A DNA stretch of 64,000 bases from Chelydra serpentina (GCA_037349315.1 JBAIAC010000057.1:1798001-1862000), one strand, 5' to 3'. Counted from the first letter of the stretch, positions 49,186 to 62,297 are shown. The notes: generated by a model from the letters alone, not told the origin. Made by a program: numbers and translations.

Positions 49186-50760
49186 AAACACAGGACTCCA
49201 AAACAGAACAGGAGAGTGGGGGATGGAAAACTCATTCTTAGCAAGATTATGCTTTCAGTATTTCAAGCCCCACCAATTTTTATTGTATTTTATTTTTGGG
49301 GACACAGGACAGCAGCGCATCCTGCAGGTAGTAACTGGGCGTATATGAACTATAAAATTCTTCCCTGTGCAGAGGGTCAGAAACACAAGTCCTGTGCACC
49401 ATGTCTCCCTTCAGCTCAGTGCAAACAGTAAGATCTTAAAGTGCCCCTTTGCTGTTCTAATAAGTAGCCACTCTCTGTACAGCCCTGTTTATGTCTCTAT
49501 TTGCTTCTTCTTGACCCAAGAAAAAAAAATCACAGCAAAGTCCAACAGACAGTATGGCGGCTCCTAGTCACTTAATCACCTCCATAATTATTTGGGTATT
49601 TGCAGTAACCACTTCTTTTATAACTAATTAGCAAAATTAATCAACGGGGTAAAGATTCCAGTCAGAAATAATTGACAAAAATAATTTCCCAGCTGCACTG
49701 AAAAGTTCCATTTCATTCCACTCTGGGTGCTGTAAATTCCCATCAAGCTAAGAAAATATAGAGCAATTTGAAAACATTGATATGGCAATAAAACACTGAT
49801 CTCAGGCAAATGGAATTAGGTAACATAAAAACTGGACCATATATTATCTTGCTGGAAAATTCTCCCGGGCGAAATTATGTTATTAAAAGTTTGGGAAACT
49901 TAATGCAAACACTTTGATCTTTCTCCAGTGGAAATAAACAGGACACAAAGATAACAGTGCAACATTTCCCTTTGCTAGAAAGAGGTTGGTTGGATTCTGA
50001 ACTTGCTAAAATAGTCTTCTCTCTTCTGAATTTTCCTACACACTGCAGATTCTCCCTGGACTTCGGCATTTATTTAGGGAAAGAATATTTTCATTGTGCC
50101 CTTAAGAATGATGGTGCAAGTTACTGAAGGGGTCACAGCCAAGGTTTATAAAAACAGTATGTTTAGATTAGGAAGATCATTAATAAAGAACTCCCAAGCT
50201 GCTTGAGGGGGAAAAAACACGTAACAGGCTAAGCTAAAATTTTCATTTCAAGCTGCATTAAATATTTGACTGGATACAATTACACTGTGTATGTTACACA
50301 GAACGTGGCTGGCATGTTACAGAATCAGCTTAGAAGCAGACGGTGATCTCCAGGGCTCCCCTCGACCCTGTTATAGCCTGTGTTCATTGAAAATGGTGAG
50401 CTGCTCAGATATTGCGGTGATGTGGGTCAGATAAACAGGCTATTAAACACATTTTTTCATACAAAACATTCCTCACTGATGAACATTTAGTTGCTGTCTA
50501 TAGCATCCTTCTGTGTCCCTGCAGAGATGCCTCTATAATGCCACAGTTTTGAACTGGAAAGGGGATGGATGAAATAGCGTAATAAGCCTCGCCTATCTCT
50601 GATTCCTATAATTCTATGTGCTGGGAGAAGCACACGGTAGATACTCAAAGATGCCTTCACTGAAACTTTGATGGGTTCAAATACCGCAGGCTAGAAGGTT
50701 GGCAAGTATTATAGGGACAAATGTGGTTTTGTGCAATAAGAGATTCATCCAGAGCATGCT

Positions 50761-50948
50761 GGGGGGAGGGATAGCTCAGTGGTTTGAGCATTGGCCTGCT
50801 AAACCCAGGGTTGTGAGTTCAATCCTTGAGGGGGCCATTTAGGGATCTGGGGCAAAAATTGGGGATTGGTCCTGCTTTGAGCAGGGGGTTGGACTAGATG
50901 ACCGCCTAAGGTCCCTTCCAACCCTGATATTCTATGATTCTATGATTC
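50761..50948 (+). mobile_element. tRNA-derived SINE with CR1-like tail (turtle type)
   Basis: The tRNA-like head has an A box (TAGCTCAGTGGTTTGAGC, 50772-50789) and a B box (GGTTGTGAGTTCAATCC, 50809-50825), the internal RNA polymerase III promoter. The 3' half (from about 50870) matches the CR1 3' end, GACCGCCTAAGGTCCCTTCC, and ends in ATTCTATGATTCTATGATTC. The shared tail means it is moved by CR1 reverse transcriptase. This SINE type is characteristic of cryptodiran turtles. Nearly intact. Confidence 0.93.
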
Positions 50949-51004
50949 AATGAAAAAACTCCCATTCACTCCACTGGGCTTTGATTCCGGCCCTACGCAC
51001 AGGT

Positions 51005-51215
51005 TTTAACTCAGCTAGGACATCTGTGTTTAAATCCCAGCTCTGCCACTGTTTCATTGGCTGGCCTTGTGCAAGTCAGATAGGACTTTCTGTTTCACTT
51101 TCCCCACCTGTGTAACCAGAGATCATGATATTTGCTTACTCACCACCCAGGGGTGTTTTGAGGATTAATTAGCTGATTTTTACACACCACTTTGACATAA
51201 AACACTTAATTGGCA
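51005..51215 (+). mobile_element. CORE-SINE/MIR-like element
   Basis: Head-side AATCCCAGCTCTGCCACTG, core TGTGCAAGTCAGATAGGAC and TTTCCCCACCTGTGTAACCA, tail GGGTGTTTTGAGGATTAATT. Plus orientation. Confidence 0.75.
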
Positions 51216-52967
51216 GGATATGGAGATTCTAGTCCAAGTGTTGGTCTCTTCTGCTTTGCTTTATAGGAATTAATATATCTCTATTACCCAGATTTCTTCC
51301 CTGCCTTGTCTCCAGTCTTACAGAGTTTAGCTGACACAGCTGTTAGGCGGGTTAGATGTATTCAGTTGAGTTTAGTTTCATGTCATTGGTTACCAGGTTT
51401 TCCTCAATGTCTATAAAGGCTTGAAAGGGTTCTTGCTAATTTAGCCTGAATTCATACGCCCTGGAGGTAGCCGTGGCCAGTGCAATGACATCTAGCCCAC
51501 TCCTGCGCCAATACAGAATTGCACATGCAATGCATTCCTTAGGGTTATGTCCAGTTCTCTTTAGCAAGCTGTTTTGCCTCGTATGCTTTAGGATGTTTAA
51601 GCTTTATACAGAGTTCCTTGTGGGGGCCTGTCTTGATCCAACTCTCATTGAGGAAAATGAGAGTCTTTCCAATGGGCACTGAAGTGAACTCCTGTTGGGG
51701 TACCCCTCCCCCCCCCAATGTATAATGCCCTTTGACTGTGGAATCTCCTATAGATAGGTGTCACCAGTGGATTTCAGTCCTGCATTAGATTTCTGTTTAT
51801 TCAGCTGCATTTTAATTAAAGTTTGTTTTCTTTGTTACTTGTTTCATATTGCACAGCTCTCTTGGATGCCCACACTGAGCAGAACACACAAAATACAATG
51901 GCAGGTTATGTGTTGTGTTTAGTTGAGAAACAGTTTTGCGGTACTTAGAGAGGGAAGACCTTGAGAAACATAATTTGATGAGAGGCGGCCAACTTGTATT
52001 TGCAAGAGGGAGGTCTTGCTTAACTAACTCGCTGGATGTGTTCCAAGATTTCACTGCTTTGCAAGACAAGGGAACTCGAATGGGCCATTATATCTGTACA
52101 CGTAGCTGCTCCAAAATGTACCATGATATATTGTTATGTCTACGAAAAGAGGTCATGTATCAGGAAATAGTTGCTGGAGCGCTTATTGGGAGATATGTCA
52201 CTTTGGGGGCTTCATTCTTACGGCAGATGCCTGGGTTTTTCATTAAAAAAAATATCAAATGCAAGATTCTTCATTGACTACAATGGAAAAATAATGAAGA
52301 AAAAAGAAAAAAATTAGAAAGTTTTGGATTAAGTATGGACTTTATGGAAAAGTCCTATAGAATTTAATAGAAAAAATTACCCTTTTTATAAAATTCTTTA
52401 GATTGGTAAAAAAAAAAAAAATCTTACAGAAGGGATCTCATTTTCTATAGGCCTTTCCCATGACAGGATAGTAAATTAAAATGCAATTCTTTACCATCTT
52501 TGATGATCAGCCAAAACTGTGGCATAGGTTTTTCTAAATTTTTCTGTAAAATCAATGTTCTTCTTTGTGCGTGTTTTCAATTAAATGCTTCACTTCTGAT
52601 TTTCTATATGAAAGAATAACAATATCCTCAGTCATGAGTGACCCTAAAAATAACAAACTAGAGTGTGTGGTCCAGCACTCATGACTGAGTCTACAGTAAC
52701 AAACCAGGGTGCACTTGCATGATGACTTGGGGAATAAACTAAAAAAACCAGTATCAATTTCAACCATCTCTGGGGTATTACTTTAGACAATACTGGGGTG
52801 ATTATTTTTTTCAAATGTAGAAAAATATCTTGGCAGTGTCTATTTAATATAAACCAACATAAATGAAGTGAGCTGGAGGAAAATACAGAGTACATATTAA
52901 ATGGAATAGTTGTCCAGCATACGGATCTTGTGAAGGAACTCTTCAAGCTAAGCTAACCAAAGACATC

Positions 52968-53052
52968 ATAGAATCATAGAATCTCAGGGTTGGAAGGGAC
53001 CTCAGGAGGTCATCTAGTCCAACCCCCTGCTCAAAGCAGGACCAACCCCAAC
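52968..53052 (-). mobile_element. CR1 LINE 3' end (short)
   Basis: ATCATAGAATCATAGAATCT (tail repeat), GGGTTGGAAGGGACCTCAGG and CATCTAGTCCAACCCCCTGC, about 85 bp. The tail repeat is almost perfect, so this insertion is relatively young. Confidence 0.9.
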
Positions 53053-53167
53053 CCAGGACATTTAAAAAAGTAAACTGTTACAAGGGTGTCCCACAAAAGA
53101 GATGTATGCAGATAGTCAGATGGTGCGCCAATCAATGACATTCAAGAATTTACAGCAATGTTAATGG

Positions 53168-53305
53168 CAGCGTTGTTGTAGCCGGGTTGGTCCCAAGAGG
53201 TGAGAGAGACAAGGTAGGTGAGGTAATGTCTTTTATTGGACCAACTGCTGTTGCTGGAAGGTACAAGATTTCGAGCTATACAGCTCTTCCTCGGGTCTGT
53301 GGAAG
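53168..53305 (-). mobile_element. Second Penelope-like 3' tip family
   Basis: GTTGTAGCCGGGTTGGTCCC, GAGAGACAAGGTAGGTGAGG, GTCTTTTATTGGACCAACTG, CAAGATTTCGAGCTATACAG and CTCTTCCTCGGGTCTG follow the same architecture as the PLE tips at 14502 and 32982 (GTAGCC…GTTGGTC, then TTTCG, then CTCTTC.TC). It is a different subfamily, and no coding part is attached. Confidence 0.65.
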
Positions 53306-54499
53306 GAATCAGAGTGAGAAACAATAACAGTTGTTGTTTTGCCAGGCTGCAAATGATTTACTGTGAGCAGCTTTTTACCTGGTGCTTTTCATACAACCAG
53401 GATGCAGGGATGCTTTGAAAGAAGGGTGCCAAATGAATCAAAGGACGTGAACGGGTCATTGTGCCCCCTATAGCGGGTAGGACTGTGGGCTTTCTCTTAG
53501 GATAAATATTATTGCTCTGGACTGGGTATCTTGTATGACAAACAGGATATTTCCTTGCTTTAAGGATATTTCTCTTGAGGACAGATTGCAGCATCTGAAC
53601 CTAGTTGCACCAAGGCAGAGATGATTCTGAAGTCACCAGATGGAAGAGGTCACGGTTGCAAATGGATTCAATAAAGTGGAACATAACGAATCCCTCCAGA
53701 TGCTGAGACCTTCAAAACCATCCTAAACAGGCAAATCACTCCTGAGATTTTGTGGGGGTGGTTTTTCTTAAAAGAGAAACAAACCTTTGGAAGAAGCTGC
53801 CAGATAAGGTCAAACAAGAGCTAGTACACATGGGTTTAGGAGACAGCTGGACATTTTTATGGTAAGAAATAGAAGGAGAGGAATAGTCAGAGGATTAAGG
53901 AGGGAGAGATAAAAGCAGAGGTGGGGACTGAGATTAATTTTAAAAGGACAGGCTTCTGGAGCGGAGTGGCTTTTTCTTGTACAGTAATTTCTTATGGCCT
54001 TATCTTTACAAGCAGTTGGGCTTTCTGTCATGTAAAGTCAAGGTTACAGAATGACCTGTTTCTAGCGAAAGGTGTTTGAGTGGGAGAGTTGTGAACATCT
54101 TTCCCCAACTACAGGACAGAGGAGCTGCTGCTTTGCAATTCGATTGCTAACCGCAGGCATGGAGTAGCCTTCAGACACAAGCTGAGGAAAAGGCAAACTG
54201 CAAAAATTTCAGGAGATCTGTTTGGATAAGCCTTGGGAATTTGACCCATTCAATTTAATTACAGGATCACATATTCTGACTTCAAATATAACTATATTGT
54301 ATCCTATTTTTTTTCTACAACCTTAGATACTCATCCTTCCTTAGGTGCCTCTTTAACAAGCTTTGCGAAGAAAAAACTTCAATGACCAATCCTCCTGCAC
54401 ATACTAAATATGCCATTTCCGGACACGGATCACTTGGTCAAATCAAAATCCACTTCTGCTGGCCAGACCATTTTGGTTGGAACATTACCAACATGCTGA

Positions 54500-54685
54500 A
54501 GTGCTTTACTGGATGGGAGTCAGAGTGCTCAGCAGTTTGCATGATCAAGCCTTTGGTTTCTCTATGCCTCAGCCCGCACATGTAAAGTGGTTATAATGAT
54601 ATGTCACTGGGCATGCTCGGAGGATAACGCTCAACACTGTTTGTGAAGTGCTCAGCTCTACAGTGATGAGGGCTGAATAAATAGC
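54500..54685 (+). mobile_element. CORE-SINE/MIR-like element
   Basis: TTTCTCTATGCCTCAGCCCG core, then GTTATAATGATATGTCACTG and GTGAAGTGCTCAGCTCTACA tail. Plus orientation, decayed. Confidence 0.6.
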
Positions 54686-54704
54686 CAGAGAGATATTTGT
54701 GCTA

Positions 54705-55035
54705 TATAGGGCTTGGCAAAAAATGCCAATTATTTTGCAAGGGGAAATGTCATTAACATTTTCATTTACAAAAATCCTATCCACACCCCAAAAGTAAACT
54801 AAATAAATAAAATAGATTGTCAAAAATTATTTATTTTATCAAAAAATGGAAAAATAATGGTTTTGAGTTTCTGCTTTTGTTTGTTGGGGGAAAACAACAA
54901 CAAAACCCCACCAAAAAACCCACCAAAATATTTGACCAAAATGAAAATTTTTGTTTTGGTTCAAAACCCATTTTTATTTCCAAAAAATTTTCAATTAAAA
55001 AAATCTCAACCGACGCCTACGGTGCAGAAGCACTT
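54705..55035. repeat. AT-rich dispersed repeat
   Basis: It starts near GGGCTTGGCAAAAAATGCC and continues in AAAATGAAAATTTTTG blocks like those of 25109-25400. Ends are approximate. Confidence 0.5.
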
Positions 55036-57181
55036 TTTTTTATGACTTTGGGGGGAAAATGTTCTAAAGCTACTAAAGCCTGGAGTTGTCTTTACTCTGC
55101 CTCCTACGCATTGCTGGGAAGAGATACTCCAAATTATCATGCCTGAAGAAAGCAAGCAAGCCAGGAAGGGGGAAAACCTGTTTTCCTTCCCCTCCAAAAA
55201 AGAGAGCCATTTTTCTTAATTATCTATCTAAATTTTACAACCTAAGCAAAAGTCAGATGACTGTATATTTTCCACCCCATAACCAGCTTATTGCAAAATA
55301 GGTTTTATTGATGTACTGAACTTGCAGTTTAAATTATTATGAAGTGTAATAAAATGCCATAAAATCATCAATTTTCCCCAGAAGTTGAGCTAAATAAAAG
55401 TTAGTTACAATTTACAATCCAAGTTCTTGTATAGCGTGTTACAGCCCAAGGTTAAATATACAAGGGAGCAGAGCCACATTTCAGTTTACAACACAATCTG
55501 GCAATTTCAGATTTAAGAGAAGCCTTCATGAATTTAATTTTCGTTTTTATTTTATTGCCGCTTTTTTAGCTGTAGCTCTGGCTAAGTGAATCCATCAAAT
55601 ACATGGAAGAAAGCAGGACAACATCAAAAATAAAGACAGTGAAATAACAATATACTGTTTTTCCTCCTTAAGTCTCTCAGTTAGGCAGAGGCTCAAGAGA
55701 ACAAACCAACCCGATTTACTCCTCCTTGTCTCCAGGGATTACTGTCATGGCTGTTTCATATGAGGAAGGTTGGCTGTAACTTCCTCCATCTGCAGCTTGT
55801 CAGTACTGCTCCTGCCATTGTCCAGAGGGTGGAAGAGTGATGCGGAGCGTGTGAGGGAGGGAGCAGCCTCTGCCGTCTCCTATTGCTTGCTAGTGCTTCT
55901 GGTAGCATGCTAAATCCTCTGCTGCACAGAACTCCAGAGTGCTACACACCGCCGCTGCATTACCAGCAGCCAGTATCAAGGCGGCTGATTATAAAAGCAC
56001 GCTCAGATACTGCAGTGATGGGACCATACCGTGTCTAATCAGAAAAAAGCACCCATGCAGCATCACTACACCCTACTGTTTGGGTATCTTTTTTATTCCC
56101 CCAAAATCCTTTTAGCATAAACAGTTGGCTCGTTTCCTGTACACAAATGCATGCATGCTTCTACCCTGTGGCAATAGAATGCATCTAAAATTAACTCCTA
56201 TTTTTAACCTTGTGTTATGAGACGCATTTGTAATTCCATCTGTGTTCGTGATAAAAATATCCTCTATGGTGAAGTTTCCTTTAAATTAAAGGCCCAAATG
56301 AAAAAGCTCTTTAAAGTGCTCAGATAAAATTCTGGCCAATTTATTCCTAAACCTTCATATTATTTTATTTTAGCCAGGTGATACATGTAGATTTATGTAT
56401 GAGCCTTAGAGAAAGAAAGAAACCATTGTGTGTACGAAGAAGAGGAATTTATGGCAAAAGAACATTTGTCAGTTTTATATTTTTTCGCATTATTCACGAT
56501 TAATGAGGCCCCATTCTCTTCTTTAGTAAAAGATTTCTTCTGTTGTCCCATAGGATCCATTAGACTTTTTAGAATATCAATCCAATGCATCCCTTCCTGA
56601 GATTTTAAATTAATCACACTGATTACAGCTTTATTTACTCACTGAGGTCTACTTAGTCGTTTCTTTGTTGCTGTAAAAAGCTTGTTATTCTTTTTAATTG
56701 AACTGGCTTTTGTAAACTGCATGCATTCTCACTAATTACTTTCCTTGATGAGAGTGGAGTTCCTAATTACTAATTCCTCTCCTGAAATCTGCGATCTGAC
56801 AAGGAAAATGAAGTGGCATGTCGGCTAATTTTAGGGTGGGTGGACCCTGGACTGAGAAGATGAAACTAGGGGTGATGTGACTGAAAATGGCAAAGGAGCA
56901 CTGGGAACTTGGACGTCTTTTGTGCTTTAAATACGTGTCCTGTTTTGATCTATGTTCACCCAACAGGTCACAGCCTGGATTGCCAGGAGCCACTATGGTA
57001 AAATGAGGTGACCAGTGCTAGATCCTGTTACTAAGACAGGGAATGCAGAGACAGAAATTGCTCAGTGCTTCTGGTTTCCCAAAATGCACACAGACTGAGT
57101 CAAGTTCTGCGAGGATATGGGTGATTGGCATCATTTGAGTTACTGTCGCGACTGAGTGTGGGTCCCCACTGAGTTCACTGC

Positions 57182-57355
57182 TGCACAAATTCCAGAGCCA
57201 GTCCCCAGCACGATGAGTTTACAATCTAAACAGATGAGGCAGACAAAGGGTGGGAGGGAAAACACAGGGACTTGGCCAAGGTCACCAAGCAGTTCAGTGA
57301 CACGGATCCCCTCACTCCGAGTCTAATGCCCTGTTCACTTCACCTCACTGCTTTA
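57182..57355 (-). mobile_element. CORE-SINE/MIR-like element
   Basis: GATGAGTTTACAATCTAAAC, GACTTGGCCAAGGTCACCAA and GAGTCTAATGCCCTGTTCAC give the middle, core and head of a minus-oriented copy. Confidence 0.65.
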
Positions 57356-57879
57356 AAAGCGGGGCACTTGAATAACTTACCTCCCACCCCCACTGAATTG
57401 GTTCCTGAGACGTGTATGGGAGCTGTACCTTATTACTGGCTGGATTTGGCCCCTATAGAGAACCTATATCTAACCTTGTATTTGCCTCTTTTGTTTCTGT
57501 GATGAATGTAACTGTAAATCCTTCACCGGCAATACTGTATTCTAACCTTCCCTCAGAGGTGCAAGGTCACCTTTTCTAAAGTCCCCAGATGGTTTTATGT
57601 TCATTTTAGCAATATTTCTTCTTGGGGGCAAATACCATCATGATAGCTTGCCGGGTTTTAGCAACTCCGACACCTTCTCTCCTCCACTGAATGGTGTGGT
57701 TCTACTCAATGGGCATATCGTGGACTATTTGACTAGTCTAATGAGTGCAAGTGGTGGAGAGGTAGGGAAAATATTGGGAAAAAATGTTTTGCCACTATTT
57801 GGCCAAATAAAAGTTGCATTAGCGTCACTTGATTTCTTACTCTTTTTGTGTTCACGTCCCATAAATCTCCTAGCACCCT

Positions 57880-58185
57880 GAATATCCTGGCAGAATATTC
57901 ACAAAAACCAGCAAATTTTAAAGGAACATTAGGAGGATATGTGTGGGAAGTGAAATCTGAGCACGCACTTATGACTATTTGCATGAAAAACCTAATTCTA
58001 AGGTTACACTCATCCAACCAGGAAACAGAAACAATTCCGTGTGACCTGCACATACAATCAAAATCAGCCAGCACCACCTGGATTTCCCTTACTGAAAACT
58101 CACAAATATCTGGTGGTGGGAGCAAGCTATAGACAAAGAATTATTCACAAACTATTCAGTACAACATTTCAAACAGCTGGTGCGT
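57880..58185. repeat. Unidentified dispersed repeat, copy 3 of 3
   Basis: The most complete copy: GCAGAATATTCACAAAAACC, GGTTACACTCATCCAACCAG, GGAAACAGAAACAATTCCGT and GAATTATTCACAAACTATTC. Related to 5470-5720 and 40262-40440. Confidence 0.55.
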
Positions 58186-61100
58186 TTGAGAAGATTGTAG
58201 GTTGCTGGCAATGCAATTTTGGAACACAGAGAGAGAGAGGGTAAATTAATCAAAAATATGATTTTTCATGAACTGTTTGCTCTTTTCCATAGTCAAGGCT
58301 AAGCCTCTAGTAATGGGCATTTCAACTGGGATAGAAGCTGTACAGGAATCACCCACAAAATGCATCCACCTTTACCATGCACCCACACTTTACCAGTGAC
58401 AGAATTTGGCAAGAGCATCAGGGTTAGTGCCCAAACACCCCTACTAGTGAAAAGTCCCGTGAGATCTTTAATGAGCACAGATGAACAGGACCATTGGCCC
58501 AGAACTGCCTCTGCATTATGGCTGTGTCTAGACACCGGTGAGGCTATGTGGTTAGAAAAGTAGATGGATTTGATGGGGAGAGTACCTACCACCTATTAAC
58601 CACTGATACCAGCGTTTTCCTTAAGGTTCTCCCAAATGTTGACCCAGTCTAACCCCGCTTAATTTATGGGACCTGATGAGTTCACAGCTTGCAATGGGGA
58701 TGTTGCAGATTCTGTCAGAAGCTGAAAATATGTTCTACTTGCTTTGTTCATGCTTATCCATCTGTGTGTTTATCTTGCTTTCCAGCAATTACATGGGTTT
58801 CTGGTCAGTAAGTGTGTTGTAATGCTTGGTGAATGGGATAAAACAGCGTCTGCCTGTAGTCAAATGCACCAAATATCAATATTTCATCTTTAAATGAATG
58901 CGCTGCACACGTCTCATCGCAGAATGGATCCTCTAACCAGATCAGACCCATTTGAAATCTCCAGGGAGCACTTACAGATGCACGACTGGATTTGCATAAC
59001 AACAGGCCTTTTAAGTGGCACATCTAGGAAACAGATGATGGGCCCCAAAACAGAAAAACAAATCTGAACAATCTGGGAAAGTTAAGACTCAAACTATATC
59101 ACATGGGCCCATATCTAACAGCAAAGCTTTATCGGTTAATACTCCAGGAAGCATATTTGTAATGCAGCCATAACCTTGAACAGTGACCCTGGTTGAGTTA
59201 CTAGCAGAGATTGAACCCAAGAGCTCTTCTGGGAGTGGTAAGTACCTCATGGATTGGCCATAGATGGGGACACAGACCTGCTTGGCCAGTGTGTTTCTGA
59301 CCCATTGAGGCAGATCGTAGATTCAAGCTCCCCAGAGGATCGGTAAGGAGATGCACAGACACTGACCCTGATTCATGGGCATGGAAACCCACAACCCCTG
59401 GTAGCTCCACACTGTGGCCTGGGAGGAGATTGTACTGCCACTGTCCAAGAGACTTTCTGAGGAGACAAGGCTTCCATTAGCAGCATTATCGAGCCATAGT
59501 CCAATATCAGCACTTAAATTGTTGTAAAGAAATACATGTGAGACTACGGTAGCTTCTCGATTTGGAGGGGAACTTGTCTCAAAGTGGATTGAGATCCCAT
59601 GAAAATGAACTCAGTGATCTTGTCAGTCTGCAGCAGCTATTTCATTTTAGAAACCCGTTAAAGCGTTGAACCACTACACCCGATGCAAACCAGGGGGGGT
59701 CGTCAGGGCTCCTTCTGTTTGGGGGAGGCACTGAGCTCGATTAAACAGGAGGGCCTTGTCCCAGGTCACGACGGAGGGGCACTGACAGAGCCGACCCTCA
59801 GACTGGTACTGCGTGGGACGCTGCAGAAGGGGATGCAGGTGCATTTGGCAGAGCTATGAGACAACCCCAGGCTGAGTAGCACGGTGTGATACAGAATACA
59901 AGGGAGATGCCCTGGCAAAGGCAAAGGGGCGTCCAGGGCTGAACAGCAGGAGATGACCTAAGTCAGGACCGAGATGCATTGGCTGAACTGGAGAGAGAGA
60001 ATCTCACATTATGACTGGCTCTTTATTCGCCTCTCACTTTTACAACATTAAAATCCTCTCTCCCCAGCCTCTCGGTCTAGAATGTGCTGGGTTCGCTTAG
60101 CCAAGAAAATGCTGCTGGAAATGACATTGCTCCACTGGGACAGCGCGGTGTTTGCAGCCACTTATGCATCCCCTTTTTCGGGTTTGGCTGGGCCATTCCA
60201 CACCCAGCTCAAGCAAACCAGCCCTGCCCAAGCGTCTCCTCCTCCTCGAAGGCTGCCGAGGCTCCATGGAGACTGTGGCTTTGATAAGGCAGCACCGGAC
60301 AGGGCAGACTCTCAGGGCGTGCGTTAGAGTGAGGAACATTTCAATGACATGACCCCACTTTAAAGCAGGGCTGACTTAATGGAGGACTTTCTACTTTGGG
60401 CAGCCACAGGGAATTCCCTGAGGTCTGTAGAGCTTTAAGTAGACTGTCATGACAAGCTGGTCTAATGAACAGGCAGCTGCAATGGTAGCCGCACAGATGT
60501 CTTACCTGCCTAGCGTCTGGCAGACGCTAGTTCAAGTCTTTCCTGAGGACCCCGAGCCTAATTACCTGGCAAGGTGAACACTCATAGGCTTCTCTCTGAC
60601 TGGAGCTATTAGAAACCCTTCCAGCAATGCATGTAATAGGGATAAATAAGGCGCATAAAATTGCTTACATTCAAATTTTAGAAATATCTGTGTATGGGGA
60701 GGCTATGACTGGAATAGCAGGGGCCAGGTAGGTGGCAGGTTAGGCCCCAGTTGCATTGATGGTGCATGGAGTGAAAAATGAGAATTTCAGGGAGACATCA
60801 TAGATTTTAGAAGCCAATTTAAGTAAAGTGTCCAGCAAATTATTGCTCTTCTCCTGAAATTACCCTTTCTTCTCTCGCATCTGTGATCTTTACCGTGCGT
60901 CCAGGCAGCCTAATGACAAGTGGGGAGATCTGGAAGTGAAATGATGGCACCGATTGAGAGAAATAGCAGCATCCCGGAACAACAGCACCACCGCTACTAA
61001 GGAAAATTGTGGGGTGGTTCGGAATACAGCTTCCTGGCGCAAGCATCCACTCAAAGCTGCATGGGGCAACACGGCGGCACGGAACAGATGGAGAATTAGC

Positions 61101-61533
61101 AGAGAGGGAAGAATTGCTCCGTTCTTTTACACACACACATAGATGCTTGGTTGAGTTTCTCTAGTTTGAAATAAACAATGACGTGGACCCGTTGCCCTGG
61201 GTGAAGCAACCTGATCTTGAGTTAAAACTTGCTGATGCCCTCAGTGAGTTCAACACAGCCCAGGACTAGAAGAGTAAGCAAGCGGTAGTGTGATGATCTG
61301 GGGTGGATTCACAGCCCCCTGGCGCTGCTTCTTCCTGGCAGCTCGGCGTCTGGCTGTTCACGGCTATCTTCAGCCACGTTCTGGTGGGCCGTTGTGGAAC
61401 AATCCGCCTCTGCTGTGCCTATCACAGCACCTGAACTTCACTTGGGGGGCTCTGCACACCTGCCCCTGTATGAATCCCGTACCCGTTCCCCATGTGTTGA
61501 GTTAAATTCATAGAGATGAAGTCCATTAATGAC

Positions 61534-61740
61534 TATTAGCCAGGGTGGGTAAGGAATGGTGTCCTTATCCTCTGTTTGTCAGGGGGGGGTGATGGATGGC
61601 AGGAGAGAGATCACTCAGTCATTACCTGTTAGGTCCACTCACTCCAGGGCACCTGGCATTGGCCACTGTCAGTGGACAGGATACTGGGCTGGATGGACCT
61701 TTGGTTTGACCCAATATGGCCATTCTTATGTTCTTATCCT
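61534..61740 (+). mobile_element. CR1-related 3' end with (TTCTTATG)-type tail
   Basis: It contains GGGCACCTGGCATTGGCCAC, GACAGGATACTGGGCTGGAT and GGACCTTTGGTTTGACCCAA, and ends TTCTTATGTTCTTATCCT. It is a + strand copy of a CR1 subfamily distinct from the (ATTCTATGAT) group. A short related piece (GCCAGGATGGGCAGGAATGG) lies at about 63171. Confidence 0.8.
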
Positions 61741-62208
61741 TGTTCTAGGGCTTTGTACAACTCCACCCTTGCCTGTACCTTAACTCCCATTTCCTCCTAC
61801 AAAATACCCATGCTCCTCCACTGCCTCTCCCCTTCTCCCATGCTCCAATTTGCATCTCCCCACCCCCAGCGCTGAATTACTGCATCTCCTTGTTCAGCTT
61901 GCCCCTGCTGCAATGGCTCTTTGCCAAGCCTGTCAGCTCGGATCTCGTCTCTGACAACATCCCTGCACCTGCCCATCTCTTACCTGCCATCCTGTGTTTG
62001 ACCTCCTCTTTAGGGCAGGGACTTTGTCCAGTAGGTGCCCTGTGCAGTATTGGTACATATTATCCATGGGGGTAGAGAAACAACTAATCTCTCTACACTT
62101 ACCAAAAAAATCTTAATTATCGGTTGCATGTGTGTAGCAAGAGACACAGAAAAATGATGAGGGAGGAAAGGTCGGGTTTATAACAGACCCTTTCCCTGGT
62201 TACCTAGG

Positions 62209-62297
62209 GGCCAGGTTTGAAAGGTATTTCAGCACCTAACTCCCTTTGAAATCCAGGGGAGTTCAACACCTATAGGCCTTTTAATATCTGAGCCCTA
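62209..62297. mobile_element. Palindromic MITE-like repeat
   Basis: GGGCCAGGTTTGAAAGGTAT and AGCACCTAACTCCC on the left are imperfectly inverted on the right (GGGGAGTTCAACACCTATAG and AGCCCTA). Confidence 0.65.

Noticed and set aside
47954..49244. Reverse transcriptase frames as a domesticated gene
   Set aside because: They are broken into three frames and lack the second catalytic aspartate of the DD pair. The layout is an ordinary 5'-truncated CR1.
50772..50825. Possible functional tRNA gene
   Set aside because: The A and B boxes belong to a SINE head that runs into a CR1-like tail, and no complete cloverleaf is visible.
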